64,000 nucleotides of DNA from Xylophilus sp. GOD-11R (GTDB lineage: Bacteria > Pseudomonadota > Gammaproteobacteria > Burkholderiales > Burkholderiaceae_C). Every line of letters begins with the position of its first letter. The first letter of the stretch is position 1. The notes below the pieces were generated by a model. It made no database searches. It was given only the letters and a program-made list of their open reading frames with translations, and was not told the origin of the DNA. Shown piece after piece: positions 33,709 to 42,829 of this stretch. The position numbers were made by a program, and so were the translations under genes. The DNA is taken from assembly GCF_033546935.1 (NCBI RefSeq), contig NZ_CP137854.1:4216001-4280000 (forward strand), read 5' to 3'.

Positions 33709-34193
33709 GCGCGGCCACGCCCGCCGAACGCCTGGCCGCGGCCGGCCATCGCCTGCCGGCCCCGCCGCAGCCTCGGGGAAGCTATGCGCCGTTTCATCTG
33801 CAGGCGCTGCCGGGTGGCAGCCGCCAGTTGACGATCAGCGGCCAGACCTGCCGCGTCGACGGCGCGGCCATCGCCGGCACCTGCGCGCCCGGCGAATCGC
33901 TGGAGCCCGCATGCGCGGCGGCGCGGGTGGCCATGCTCAACGTGCTGGCGGCGGTCGCGGACGCTTGCGGCGGCAGCCTGCCGGCCGTGCTGCAGGTGCG
34001 TCGCCTGCGCGGCTTCATCCGGTCCACGCCGGACTTCGGCGCCCACACCGCCGTGCTCGACGCGGCGTCGGACGTGCTGGCCGCCGCATGGCCGCAGGCA
34101 CCGCGCCCCGCCCGCACGGCCGTGGGCGCTTCGAGCCTGCCGGACGGCGCCTTCATCGAGATCGAGCTGGACGCCGAGCTTCCGCCGCCCTGA
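33705..34193 (+). CDS. RidA/YjgF-family protein
   Basis: A 162-residue member of the YjgF/YER057c/UK114 family, which hydrolyses reactive enamines and imines or related intermediates. The core reads LTISGQTCRVDGAAIAGTCA with later RTAVGASSLPDGAFIEIELD; the Arg in PARTAVG matches the catalytic arginine that binds the ligand carboxylate. It is longer than RidA itself and closer to the YjgH-like group that often sits in catabolic operons. Coupled to phzF by an ATGA overlap. Confidence 0.85.
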   Translation: MSAATPAERLAAAGHRLPAPPQPRGSYAPFHLQALPGGSRQLTISGQTCRVDGAAIAGTCAPGESLEPACAAARVAMLNVLAAVADACGGSLPAVLQVRRLRGFIRSTPDFGAHTAVLDAASDVLAAAWPQAPRPARTAVGASSLPDGAFIEIELDAELPPP

Positions 34194-34217
34194 CCGGCAG
34201 CACCGCCGGCGACCGCG

Positions 34218-34988
34218 TCAGAGCAGACGCAGCGCGGCGTTCCACACCCGCTGGCAATACGCCGGCGCGGTCGGCCGCTCGAACTGGCGCGCGGTCCGCT
34301 CGCAGACCTCCGGCGAGGGAAAGATCAGCTCGTCGCCACCGGCCGCGGCCTTGACCTGTGCCTGGCAGGCGCGCTCGAGGTAGTACAGGTTGACGAAGGC
34401 CTCGGCCACCGTGGCGCCGGCTGCCAGCAGCCCGTGGTTGTGCAGCACCATGGCCTTGTGCGGCCCCAGGTCGGCCACCAGGCGCTCGCGCTCGCCGAGG
34501 TCCAGCGCGATGCCTTCGTAGGCGTGATAACCCAGCCGGTTGTAGAAACGCAGCGCATGCTGGGTGATGGGCAAGAGCCCGCTCTTGCGGCACGACACCG
34601 CCATGCCGTCGGCCGTGTGGGTGTGCACCACGCAAGCCAGGTCGTGCCGCGCCCCGTGGATCGCCGAATGGATGGTGAAGCCGGCGGCATTGACCCGGTT
34701 GGTCGTCTCGGGATCGCCCGGGTCCACCGGCCGGCCGTCCAGATCGATGCGCACCAGATCTTGTGGACGCATCTCGTGGAACAGCACCCCGTAGCGGTTG
34801 ATCAGGAAGTGGTGCTCCGGACCCGCAATGCGCGCGCTGATGTGGGTGTCGATGAGGTCGGTCATGCGCAAGTGCGCGACCAGGCGGTAGAGCGCGGCCA
34901 GGTCGCGCCGCATGTCGGCCTCGGTGGGGATCGGCCCGGGGTCCGGATTGTCGGCAGGAAGGTGCAGGGGAATGTCGGTCAGGTCCAT
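34218..34988 (-). CDS. Class II aldolase/adducin family protein
   Basis: A 256-residue protein with the class II aldolase fold. The zinc ligands appear in VVHTHTADGMAVS (HxH) and VLHNHGLLAAG, and NRYGVLFHEMRPQDLVRIDL matches the substrate-phosphate region. Relatives include fuculose aldolases, decarboxylases and adducin-like proteins. The ATG at 34988 is chosen; upstream in-frame ATGs at 35024 and 35066 would run through the putative promoter. Copy B of the repeated element is upstream, pointing toward this gene. Confidence 0.85.
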   Translation of the reverse strand: MDLTDIPLHLPADNPDPGPIPTEADMRRDLAALYRLVAHLRMTDLIDTHISARIAGPEHHFLINRYGVLFHEMRPQDLVRIDLDGRPVDPGDPETTNRVNAAGFTIHSAIHGARHDLACVVHTHTADGMAVSCRKSGLLPITQHALRFYNRLGYHAYEGIALDLGERERLVADLGPHKAMVLHNHGLLAAGATVAEAFVNLYYLERACQAQVKAAAGGDELIFPSPEVCERTARQFERPTAPAYCQRVWNAALRLL

Positions 34989-35022
34989 CGGATGACTCGA
35001 AACGGCAGTGGAAGTGCGGCCC

Positions 35023-35086
35023 ATCTTCGAAGCTTCACCCGGGCACCGCGAACCAGAACGCGACATCGCGCCAACCGAATTGCGAC
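35023..35086 (-). promoter_or_regulatory. Copy B of the 36-bp direct-repeat element plus promoter (aldolase)
   Basis: On the minus strand, half-site 1 is GTCGCAATTCGGT (35086-35074) and half-site 2 is GTCGCGTTCTGGTT (35064-35051), again 22 nt start-to-start. The hexamer at the same offset as in copies A and C is GAAGAT (35028-35023), a weaker -10. The element ends 62 nt before the aldolase start, nearly the same as copy A before bug2. It matches copy A at 30 of 36 positions. Confidence 0.62.
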
Positions 35087-35134
35087 CCGCCGCAAGCGCC
35101 GCCGGCAGGCGAGCGCGGCGCCCGTCACGGCCCT

Positions 35135-35198
35135 GTCGTATTTCGGATCGTGGCCTGTCGCATCCTGGTTTGGATGCCCGCGCATCGGTTCATAGACT
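35135..35198 (+). promoter_or_regulatory. Copy C of the 36-bp direct-repeat element plus promoter (amidase-importer operon)
   Basis: Half-site 1 is GTCGTATTTCGGA (35135-35147) and half-site 2 is GTCGCATCCTGGTT (35157-35170), 22 nt apart. A putative -10 TAGACT (35193-35198) sits 36 nt from the start of half-site 2, exactly as in copy A, with a -35-like TTTGGA 18 nt before it. It lies about 98 nt upstream of the amidase start and back-to-back with copy B. Confidence 0.62.
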
Positions 35199-35267
35199 GC
35201 CCCGGCGGCTGCGTGACGGGCACCGCGTCCCACTCGAATTCCACCCACCGGGCACGGCAGGAACGCA

Positions 35268-36713
35268 ATGAATACAGGCGACTACGAAAACCACGACGGC
35301 CTGGCGCTGGCCGGATTGCTCGAGCGTGGCGAGGTCGATTCCACCGAGCTGATGGACTGCGCGATCGCGCTGGCCGAGCAGCGCAATCCGGCCCTGAACT
35401 TCCTCATCCACAGCCAGTTCGAAACGTCCCGCAGGATCGCGGCCGAATGGGCGCCACGCGGCGCCTTTCGCGGCATTCCCTTTCTGCTCAAGGACTCCGG
35501 CTTCGCACACCGACGCTTTCCCTCGAGCATCGGTTCCCGCCTGTTCCGCGACACCGTCTTCGACTTCGACGCCACGGTGGCCAACCGGTTCGAATCGGCC
35601 GGGTTCATTCCCTTTGCACGGACGACGGTGCCCGAGCTGTGCATGGCGGGCACGACCGACGCGGCACGCAACGGCGGTGCGACGCTCAACCCCTGGGACC
35701 GCCGCCTGTCGGCCGGCGGCTCCAGCGGCGGCGCCGCCGCGGCGGTGGCGGCACGGGTGGTGCCGGTCGCGCACGGCAGCGACGGCGGCGGCTCCATCCG
35801 CATTCCCGCCGCCTGCTGCGGTGTCTATGGGCTCAAGCCGAGCCGGGGCCGCGTGCCGATGGGGCCGTCGCGCGGCGAAGGCTGGGCCGGCATGTCGACG
35901 GACGGCGTGCTGAGCATCAGCGTGCGCGACACGGCCGCCGCGCTCGACGCCATCGGCGGCTACGAACCCGGCGCCCCCTATGCGGCCCCTCCGCAGGCCG
36001 GCTCTTACCTGGAAGCCGTGCGCGAACAGCACATCGTGCCGATGCGCGTGGGCGTGCTGCGCCGCGCCTGGAACGGCATCGCCATCGCCCCCGAATGCGA
36101 CGCCGCGGTCGACTTCACCGTCTCGCTGCTCGAAGGCCTGGGGCACCAGGTGGTGGAGCTGGCGCCGCCGCCCATCGACTACGACGGCTTCGTGCACGCG
36201 CACGGCAGCATCCTGGCCGGCAACATCGTGGTGGCGGTGCACAACCGCATGAAGGTGCTCGGCCGCGTCGTGCGCGAAGACGAGCTGGAGCCAGTGATCC
36301 TCGACGGCTGGCACGTGGGCCAGGCCCTGGACGCCGCCGCCTACATCGACGCCGTATCGCGCCTGCATGCCGTAGGCCGCGCCTTCGCCACGGCCATGGC
36401 CGACGTCGACCTGCTGCTCACGCCCACCCTCACCCAGCTGCCGTGCCCGGTCGATTACCTGTCGCTCGCCGGCGGCGACCGGCTCGGCTTTCGCGCCTAC
36501 CGGCAGCGCGCCGCCAGCTACTCGACCTTCCTGCCGGTCATCAACGGCGCGGGCATTCCCGCCGCCAGCCTGCCGCTGCACTGGACCGACCGGGAGATTC
36601 CGGTGGCCACGCAATTGATCGGACATTTCGGTCGCGAAGACACCGTGCTCACGGTTTCCGCCCAGCTGGAGCGCGCCGCGCCCTGGGCGCACCACCGGCC
36701 GAAGTTCGGCTGA
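35268..36713 (+). CDS. Amidase signature family hydrolase
   Basis: A 481-residue cytoplasmic amidase. The Ser-Ser-Lys triad is readable: Lys75 in PFLLKDSGF, Ser152/153 in SAGGSSGGAAAAV and the nucleophile Ser176 in GSDGGGSIRIPAA. Family members hydrolyse amides to acid and ammonia, including indoleacetamide, nicotinamide, aryl amides and aminoacylated compounds; the substrate cannot be read from sequence. It is the first gene of an operon with a complete dipeptide/opine-type importer, suggesting it cleaves the imported compound. Copy C of the regulatory element is upstream. Confidence 0.92.
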   Translation: MNTGDYENHDGLALAGLLERGEVDSTELMDCAIALAEQRNPALNFLIHSQFETSRRIAAEWAPRGAFRGIPFLLKDSGFAHRRFPSSIGSRLFRDTVFDFDATVANRFESAGFIPFARTTVPELCMAGTTDAARNGGATLNPWDRRLSAGGSSGGAAAAVAARVVPVAHGSDGGGSIRIPAACCGVYGLKPSRGRVPMGPSRGEGWAGMSTDGVLSISVRDTAAALDAIGGYEPGAPYAAPPQAGSYLEAVREQHIVPMRVGVLRRAWNGIAIAPECDAAVDFTVSLLEGLGHQVVELAPPPIDYDGFVHAHGSILAGNIVVAVHNRMKVLGRVVREDELEPVILDGWHVGQALDAAAYIDAVSRLHAVGRAFATAMADVDLLLTPTLTQLPCPVDYLSLAGGDRLGFRAYRQRAASYSTFLPVINGAGIPAASLPLHWTDREIPVATQLIGHFGREDTVLTVSAQLERAAPWAHHRPKFG

Positions 36714-36781
36714 TGCGCTGCGATGGCGAGGCATGCGCAGGTCGCCCGTTTTTCTTCAATCCATTTCCTGAAAGGCCGCAT

Positions 36782-38395
36782 ATGAAAAAGCCGAGTTCCA
36801 GGCTGACGCGACTTCTCGCGTTCGCAGCACCGTTGCCCGTTGCCGGCGTACTGGCCCTCTGCGCGGTCGGCTTACTGCCGGCCAGGGCACAGGCCGAAAC
36901 CGTGGCGCGGGTGGTCATGCAGGCACCGCTGCGTGTGGTCGATCCGATCATCACCAACGCCTACATCACACGCAATCACGGCTACCTGGTCTTCGACACC
37001 CTGTTCGCCATGGACGCGAACCACAAGCCCCAGCCGGAAATGGTGGAAAGCTGGAAGGAATCGACCGACAGGCGCACCGTGACGCTGGTGCTGCGGCAGG
37101 GTCTCAAGTTCCACGATGGCACGCCCGTCACGAGCGAGGACGTCGCCGCGTCGCTCAAGCGCTGGGCCGACCGCGACACCCTCGGCCAACGCATGATGGC
37201 CGCGACCGAAAAGCTCGAAACCCCCGACGCCGGCACGCTTGTCTTTCGCCTGAAGAAGCCCTTCGGCATGCTGTTCGAGGCACTGGCCAAGCCCGGCTCC
37301 CCGGTGCCATTCATCATGCCCAGGCGCATCGCGGCGACGCCGGTGTCGCAACCCATCACCGAGGTCATCGGCTCGGGCCCGTATCAGTTCGTGGCGGCCA
37401 ACTTCCAGCCGGGCGTCAAGGCGACCTATGTCAAGTTCGGCGGCTACCTGCCCCGCAAGGAGCCCGCCAGCGGCTTCGCCGGCGGCAAGGTCGCGCTGGT
37501 CGACCGCATCGAACTGGTCAGCATCTCCGACGCCCAGACCGCGGTGAACGCGCTGCGACGCGGGGAGATCGATTTCGTCGAGGACGTCCCACCCGACCTG
37601 ATGCCCCAGCTCGACGGCGTGAAGACCGTGGCGCTCAAGCCCTACGGCAAGAGCACCAACATGTTCACGATGCGCATGAACTGGCTCCAGCCGCCGTTCA
37701 ACAACGTCAAGGTGCGACGCGCCGCGCTGGCCGCCATCTACCAGCAGGACTACCTCGACGCCCAGATCGGCGAAGGCGCCATGTACCAGCTCTGCGGCGC
37801 CGTGCTGAGCTGCTCCTCGCCCTACGCCTCGGAAGAAGGCGCGACGCAGATCCGCAAGGCCGACGTGGCCCGCGCCCGCGCCTTGCTGGCCGAAAGCGGC
37901 TACGACGGCAGCAAGGTGGTGATCCTGCATCCGACCGACCTGCCCATCCTGGCGAGCCTCGCGTCGGTCACGGCGCAGGCGCTCAAGACGATCGGCATGA
38001 ACGTGGAGATTCAGTCGATGGACTGGGCGACGCTGCTGTCGCGCTACTCCAAGAAGGATCCGGTGGCCCAGGGCGGATGGAGCGTTTTCCAGACCGGCTT
38101 CACCGCCCTCGACCTGATGAACCCGCTGACCAATCCCAACCTGGACGGCCGTGGCGAGACCGGCTATGTGGGCTGGTCGAAGAGCGACGAAATGGAAAAG
38201 CTGCGCGACCAGTTCGCCGAGGAAAGCGACACGGCGAAGAAGAAGCAGATCGCGGTCGCGATCCAGAAGCTGAACTACGAGCAGGTGTTCTTCATTCCGC
38301 TGGGCGCCTATTCCAAGGCCAAGGGCTACAACGCCGCCAAGCTGGGTGACATGGCCGACGCGCAGATCCCGCTGTTCTGGTCCGGCAAGAAATAA
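36782..38395 (+). CDS. ABC transporter substrate-binding protein, DppA/OppA family (SBP_bac_5)
   Basis: A 537-residue periplasmic protein. The signal peptide runs through VAGVLALCAVGLLPARAQA. The mature fold begins VMQAPLRVVDPIITNAYITR, and the family motif LRQGLKFHDGTPVTSEDVAA follows. SGPYQFVAANFQPG and a late FFIPLGAYSKAKGYN segment complete the two lobes. Such proteins bind dipeptides, opines, glutathione or similar ligands. The ATG at 36782 follows GAAAGG. It belongs with the two permeases and the fused ATPase downstream. Confidence 0.92.
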   Translation: MKKPSSRLTRLLAFAAPLPVAGVLALCAVGLLPARAQAETVARVVMQAPLRVVDPIITNAYITRNHGYLVFDTLFAMDANHKPQPEMVESWKESTDRRTVTLVLRQGLKFHDGTPVTSEDVAASLKRWADRDTLGQRMMAATEKLETPDAGTLVFRLKKPFGMLFEALAKPGSPVPFIMPRRIAATPVSQPITEVIGSGPYQFVAANFQPGVKATYVKFGGYLPRKEPASGFAGGKVALVDRIELVSISDAQTAVNALRRGEIDFVEDVPPDLMPQLDGVKTVALKPYGKSTNMFTMRMNWLQPPFNNVKVRRAALAAIYQQDYLDAQIGEGAMYQLCGAVLSCSSPYASEEGATQIRKADVARARALLAESGYDGSKVVILHPTDLPILASLASVTAQALKTIGMNVEIQSMDWATLLSRYSKKDPVAQGGWSVFQTGFTALDLMNPLTNPNLDGRGETGYVGWSKSDEMEKLRDQFAEESDTAKKKQIAVAIQKLNYEQVFFIPLGAYSKAKGYNAAKLGDMADAQIPLFWSGKK

Positions 38396-38451
38396 GCCGA
38401 CGACCGGTCCCGCAGTTTCCAGGCAAAAAAAGCAAAGCAAAAGGCGCCTCC

Positions 38452-39393
38452 ATGCTCGAACTCATAGTCAAACGCCTGCTGGCGGCGATACCGGTCATGG
38501 TGATCGTCGCCACCGTGGTCTTCCTGCTGCTACGGCTGGCTCCCGGCGACCCGGCGCGGGTGATCGCCGGGGACATGGCTAGCGAGGAAACCATCGCCGA
38601 GATTCGTGCCGACATGGGGCTGGACCAGAACATCGCCACCCAGTACCTGCGCTGGATGGCGGCACTGGCGCAGGGCGACCTCGGCCATTCGGTGCAATCG
38701 AAGCAGCCGGTCTCGTCGCTGATCGCCGCACGGCTCGGCCCGACCTTCTCGCTGGCCGCGTGGGCCATCCTGCTGACGATCACGGCGGCGATTCCGCTGG
38801 GCGTGCTGGCGGCCTGGCGCCACCGTCGCCTGGTCGACCGCGGGATCATGGCCGGCGCGGTGCTGGCGTTTTCGGTGCCGGCCTTCGTTGTCGGTTATGT
38901 GTTGATCCTGGTGTTCTCGGTGCGGCTCGACTGGCTGCCGGTGCAGGGCTATTCGCCGATCGAAGACGGCATCGGCGAATACGCATCGCACCTGGTTCTG
39001 CCCACGCTTACCCTGGCCATGGTGTTCGTGGCGCTGATCACCCGCATCACCCGCGCGAGCCTGCTCGACGTGCTGGGCGAGGACTTCGTGCGCACCGCTC
39101 GCGCCAAGGGCGTGGGCGAGCGGCTGGTGCTGTTCCGGCACGCACTGCGCAATGCCGCGATTCCCATCGTGACCATCGTCGGCGTGGCGCTCACCACGCT
39201 GATCAGCGGCGTGGTGGTCACCGAGACCATCTTCAACATCTCCGGCATCGGCCGGCTCATCGTCGACTCGGTGCTGGCGCGCGACTACCCGGTGGTGCAG
39301 GGAACGATCCTGTTCTTCTCGTTCATCTACGTCTTCGTCAATCTCCTGATCGACATGGCCTACGTCATCCTCGATCCACGGATCCGGTACTGA
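38452..39393 (+). CDS. ABC transporter permease, DppB-like
   Basis: A 313-residue inner-membrane permease with six helices. The N-terminal VKRLLAAIPVMVIVATVVFL and RLAPGDPARVIAG are typical of DppB/OppB/GsiC proteins, as is the EAA loop DFVRTARAKGVGERLVLFRH with NAAIPIVTIVG. It is translated from an ATG 56 bp after the binding protein stop. It forms the transport channel with the DppC-like product. Confidence 0.93.
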   Translation: MLELIVKRLLAAIPVMVIVATVVFLLLRLAPGDPARVIAGDMASEETIAEIRADMGLDQNIATQYLRWMAALAQGDLGHSVQSKQPVSSLIAARLGPTFSLAAWAILLTITAAIPLGVLAAWRHRRLVDRGIMAGAVLAFSVPAFVVGYVLILVFSVRLDWLPVQGYSPIEDGIGEYASHLVLPTLTLAMVFVALITRITRASLLDVLGEDFVRTARAKGVGERLVLFRHALRNAAIPIVTIVGVALTTLISGVVVTETIFNISGIGRLIVDSVLARDYPVVQGTILFFSFIYVFVNLLIDMAYVILDPRIRY

Positions 39394-39415
39394 ACCCACG
39401 GCAGGAAAACGCTTC

Positions 39416-40306
39416 ATGTCCACGACCTCCCCCCTTCCCGTGGCGCGGCCCGCCGGCAGATCCACCTTCGCGCGCGCCTGTACCGCGGTGCTGCACGACC
39501 GGGTCATGCTGGCGTCGCTGGTGTTGCTGCTGGCGCTCATCATCGCCACGGCCGGCGCACCGCTTTTCTCGCAGCACGATCCGGCCGCGCTGACGCCGAG
39601 CGCACGGCTCAAGCCCTCGTCCGATGTCTACTGGCTGGGCACGGATTCGCTCGGCCGCGACCTGATGTCCCGCGTGCTTTACGGCGGCCGCCTGTCGATC
39701 ACGCTGGCGGTGCTGGTCAGCGCGATATCGGTGGTGCTCGGCATGGCGATCGGCCTGGCCGCTGGTTACGTGCGCCGCCTCGACGCACCGGTCATGCGGC
39801 TCATGGACGGCATCATGGCCATCCCCGGCCTGCTGCTGGCGGTGGCGATGGTCGCATTGGGAGGCGCCAACATCCTCACGATGGTGACCGCCATCGCGAT
39901 CCCCGAAATTCCCCGTATCGCACGGCTGGTGCGCAGCGTGGTGCTGTCGGTTCGCGAGGAGCCGTATGTCGAGGCGTCGATAGGCTCCGGAACCCCGGCC
40001 CTGCAGGTGCTGTGGCGGCACATCGCGCCGAGCACCATCAACCCCCTGGTGGTGCAGGCGACCTTCGTCTGCGCGGCGGCGATCCTCACCGAAGCCGTGC
40101 TCGGCTTTCTGGGCCTCGGCTTTCCGCCGGAAATCCCGAGCCTGGGCAGCATCATTGCCGAGGGCCGGCCCTTCTTTCAGCGGGCGCCCTGGATCGTGCT
40201 CTACCCGGGCGCCTTCCTGGCCCTGCTGATCCTCACGGTCAACATGTTCGGCGACGCACTGCGCGACCGCCTCGACCCGCGCCTCTCGCGCACCGTGAAA
40301 GGCTGA
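39416..40306 (+). CDS. ABC transporter permease, DppC-like
   Basis: A 296-residue inner-membrane permease. It has the extended N-terminus of DppC/GsiD proteins (LASLVLLLALIIATAGAPLF), the WLGTDSLGRDLMSRVLYGGR signature and the EAA loop YVEASIGSGTPALQVLWRHI. It starts 22 nt after the DppB-like stop and ends 4 nt before the ATPase start. Confidence 0.93.
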   Translation: MSTTSPLPVARPAGRSTFARACTAVLHDRVMLASLVLLLALIIATAGAPLFSQHDPAALTPSARLKPSSDVYWLGTDSLGRDLMSRVLYGGRLSITLAVLVSAISVVLGMAIGLAAGYVRRLDAPVMRLMDGIMAIPGLLLAVAMVALGGANILTMVTAIAIPEIPRIARLVRSVVLSVREEPYVEASIGSGTPALQVLWRHIAPSTINPLVVQATFVCAAAILTEAVLGFLGLGFPPEIPSLGSIIAEGRPFFQRAPWIVLYPGAFLALLILTVNMFGDALRDRLDPRLSRTVKG

Positions 40307-40310
40307 AGCC

Positions 40311-41993
40311 ATGAACGCCATCCCCACACCTGCGGCCGACGTCACCGAAGCGCCCGCCGACGACCGCGCTCGCCCGATCCTGGAGATCCGCAAACTCAAG
40401 GTGCGCCTGCCAGGCGGCGGCGACCGGCGCTATGCGGTGGAAGACATCTCGCTGACGGTGCATGCCCACGAAATCGTCTGCATCGTGGGCGAATCCGGCT
40501 CGGGCAAATCCGTGACCTCGGGCGCGGTGATGGGCTTGCTGCCCCGGAACGTGCTGACGCTGGAGAGCGGCCAGATCCTGCTGGCGGGCGAAGACATCAC
40601 CCACGCCGGCCTGGCCCGGCTGCAGAAGCTGCGCGGTGACCGCATGGCCATGATCTTCCAGGAGCCGATGACCGCGCTCAATTCGCTGATGCGGGTCGGC
40701 CAGCAGATCGCCGAAGTGTTCCAGTGCCATGCCAGGGCCCTGGGGCCTGACGCGGTGGCCGAGCGGGTGCTGGCCCTGCTCGCCGACGTGCGCCTGCCAT
40801 CACCCGAAACACTGCAGAACGCCTACCCGCACCAGCTCTCGGGCGGGCAGCGCCAACGGGTGATGATCGCCATGGCCCTGGCGATGGAGCCCGGACTCAT
40901 CATTGCCGACGAGCCCACCACGGCGCTCGACGTCACCTCGCAGGCACAGGTGCTGCGGCTGCTCAAGGAACTGCGCGGGCGGCATCGCAATGGCGTGCTT
41001 TTCATCACCCACGACTTCGACGTCGTCGCTGAAATCGCCGACCGCGTGGTCGTCATGCAGGCCGGCCGCATCGTCGAACAGGGCAAGGCCGCCGAAGTGC
41101 TGAGCAATCCGCAACACCCCTACACCCGCCGCTTGCTCGACGCCCGCCCGCGCGGCGATTTCCGCGCCCGACGGACCTGGACCGAAAACGTAGTCGCACT
41201 CGAAGTCCGCGACCTGACCATGCGCTTCGAGACACGGTCGATGTTCAAGTCCAGGCGTCGGACGGTCGATGCGCTGGGCGGCGTTTCGCTGACCCTCGCA
41301 CGGGGCGAAACGCTCGGCGTGGTCGGAGAGTCGGGTTCGGGCAAGACGACGCTCGGCCGCTGCCTCGCACGTTTCGCCACGCCCACGTCGGGCGAGATCC
41401 TGGTCGATGGCGTCTCGGTGGCCGGTCTCGGCTCCGGCCCATCGCGGGAGTTGTGCAAACGGGTGCAGATGGTGTTCCAGGATCCGTTCCGGTCCTTCAA
41501 TCCGCGCCGCACGGTCGGGCGCACGCTGGCCGAGGGACCGCTCAACTTCGGCGCATCGGCCAGCGCGGTGCAGGCCCGCATGCTCGAAATGCTGGAGCTG
41601 GTCAGCATGGACGCCAGCGCGCTCGACCGCTATCCGCACGAGTTCTCCGGCGGCCAGCGGCAGCGGCTGTCGATCGCCCGCGCCTTGATGATGGACCCCG
41701 AAATCCTCATTGCGGACGAAGCGGTATCGGCGCTGGATGTGTCGGTGCAGGCGCAAATCCTGGACCTGCTCGAATCGATCCGCGAGCGTCTCGGCCTGAG
41801 CATGATCTTCATCACGCACGACCTGCGGGTGGCTGCCCGGCTGTGCCACCGCATCGCCGTCATGCAGCGCGGAAAGCTGGTGGAACTGGGCACCGCCGAG
41901 AACGTGTTCCTGCGGCCTTCGAGCGACTACACGCGCGAACTCGTGGCGGCTATCCCCGGCCAGGGCGCGCAAGCCCCGGCGTTGCCGGCGTAA
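40311..41993 (+). CDS. Fused dual ATP-binding protein of dipeptide/glutathione-type importer
   Basis: A 560-residue protein with two complete ATPase domains, as in GsiA or YejF, replacing separate DppD and DppF proteins. Walker A motifs are [12 protein letters not shown] (first half) and [12 protein letters not shown] (second half). The signatures are [16 protein letters not shown] and [16 protein letters not shown], and the Walker B motifs are [12 protein letters not shown] and [12 protein letters not shown]. Both D-loops and H-loops ([24 protein letters not shown]) are present, so both sites should be active. It is the last gene of the amidase operon. Confidence 0.93.
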   Translation: MNAIPTPAADVTEAPADDRARPILEIRKLKVRLPGGGDRRYAVEDISLTVHAHEIVCIVGESGSGKSVTSGAVMGLLPRNVLTLESGQILLAGEDITHAGLARLQKLRGDRMAMIFQEPMTALNSLMRVGQQIAEVFQCHARALGPDAVAERVLALLADVRLPSPETLQNAYPHQLSGGQRQRVMIAMALAMEPGLIIADEPTTALDVTSQAQVLRLLKELRGRHRNGVLFITHDFDVVAEIADRVVVMQAGRIVEQGKAAEVLSNPQHPYTRRLLDARPRGDFRARRTWTENVVALEVRDLTMRFETRSMFKSRRRTVDALGGVSLTLARGETLGVVGESGSGKTTLGRCLARFATPTSGEILVDGVSVAGLGSGPSRELCKRVQMVFQDPFRSFNPRRTVGRTLAEGPLNFGASASAVQARMLEMLELVSMDASALDRYPHEFSGGQRQRLSIARALMMDPEILIADEAVSALDVSVQAQILDLLESIRERLGLSMIFITHDLRVAARLCHRIAVMQRGKLVELGTAENVFLRPSSDYTRELVAAIPGQGAQAPALPA

Positions 41994-42090
41994 TACTGCC
42001 GGCGCTCCGTTATGGCGGCCCCGTTCACGGGCAGGCTGTGCCGCGACGCGGCCTTGCTCGCGCCAAGAGGCCGCCGGTGGCTAAGTCGAA

Positions 42091-42108
42091 AATGCTGAAC
42101 GCAGCATT
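42091..42108. repeat. Small hairpin in the 268-bp gap after the importer operon
   Basis: AATGCTG and CAGCATT pair around an AACG loop, 98 nt after the ATPase stop. A few T residues follow at 42119-42122, so it could be a weak terminator. The rest of the gap (41994-42261) becomes AT-rich from about 42085 and probably holds the promoter of the pseudopilin gene, but no convincing box is visible. Confidence 0.35.
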
Positions 42109-42261
42109 AATTCCACGCTTTTGATTTGAATATCAACGGTCGCACCCAATCTCAATAGCCGGTCACTATCGGCAAAGCCCAAAATATCACTCATTCCCGC
42201 TTTAACTGCGGTTAGCGCTTGTTATTCAAATCCAGGGTTCTTATCCTGCGCCGCGAGACAA

Positions 42262-42828
42262 ATGCATATGAATGAGTCAAATGATAATAATTCCCGCCCG
42301 CATCCCGACGACGTGCGGCGGGGGAGTCTGGTTCTGCGGGTTTTCGCCGTGGTGCGCGAGCGTCTGGCAAAGGCCGGTGGAGCGAGGCAGCGCCTGCTGG
42401 GCTACACGCTGGTCGAGCTGCTGATCGTGGTGGGGCTCGTCGGCGTGCTGGCCGCGATCGCGGTGCCCACTTATCGCTCTTACATCGAACGGGCGCAGAT
42501 GGCCCAGGTCATCCTGGACATGGGCGCCATCGGCCACATGATCGAGATCTACCAGCAGGAAAACGGGCGTCTGCCCGATTCACTCGCCGATATCGGCTGG
42601 AGCAAGCCGGACCGCTGGGGTAATCCTTATTATTATCTCAACATGGATGGCGCCTCGATCGGGCAAAAACGAAAAGACCGGTCGCTGCACCCGCTCAACA
42701 GCGATTACGACTTGTACAGTGCCGGCCCCGACGGCAGAACGACGACGCCGTTGACCGCGGGTATTTCGCAGGACGACATCATTCGCGCCAACAACGGCGC
42801 CTATATCGGCATTGCGAAGAATTATTGA
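42262..42828 (+). CDS. GspG-like type II pseudopilin, orphan
   Basis: A 188-residue prepilin-like protein. An unusually long N-terminal leader (about 47 residues) ends GY, followed by TLVELLIVVGLVGVLAAIAV, the class III signal segment with the conserved Glu at +5. The leader ends in Gly as prepilin peptidase requires, although +1 is Tyr rather than Phe. The C-terminal part RWGNPYYYLN, LNSDYDLYSAGPDG is the GspG calcium-loop region. No other secretion or pilus genes are present in the window. Its stop is 1 nt from the ATG of the GGDEF-EAL gene, so they are co-translated. Confidence 0.8.
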   Translation: MHMNESNDNNSRPHPDDVRRGSLVLRVFAVVRERLAKAGGARQRLLGYTLVELLIVVGLVGVLAAIAVPTYRSYIERAQMAQVILDMGAIGHMIEIYQQENGRLPDSLADIGWSKPDRWGNPYYYLNMDGASIGQKRKDRSLHPLNSDYDLYSAGPDGRTTTPLTAGISQDDIIRANNGAYIGIAKNY

Positions 42829-42829
42829 T

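Noticed and set aside
42121..42136. TTGAT...ATCAA resembling an FNR box upstream of the pseudopilin gene
   Set aside because: The spacer is 6 nt instead of the 4 nt required by FNR-type dimers, so it is probably a chance dyad in AT-rich DNA.
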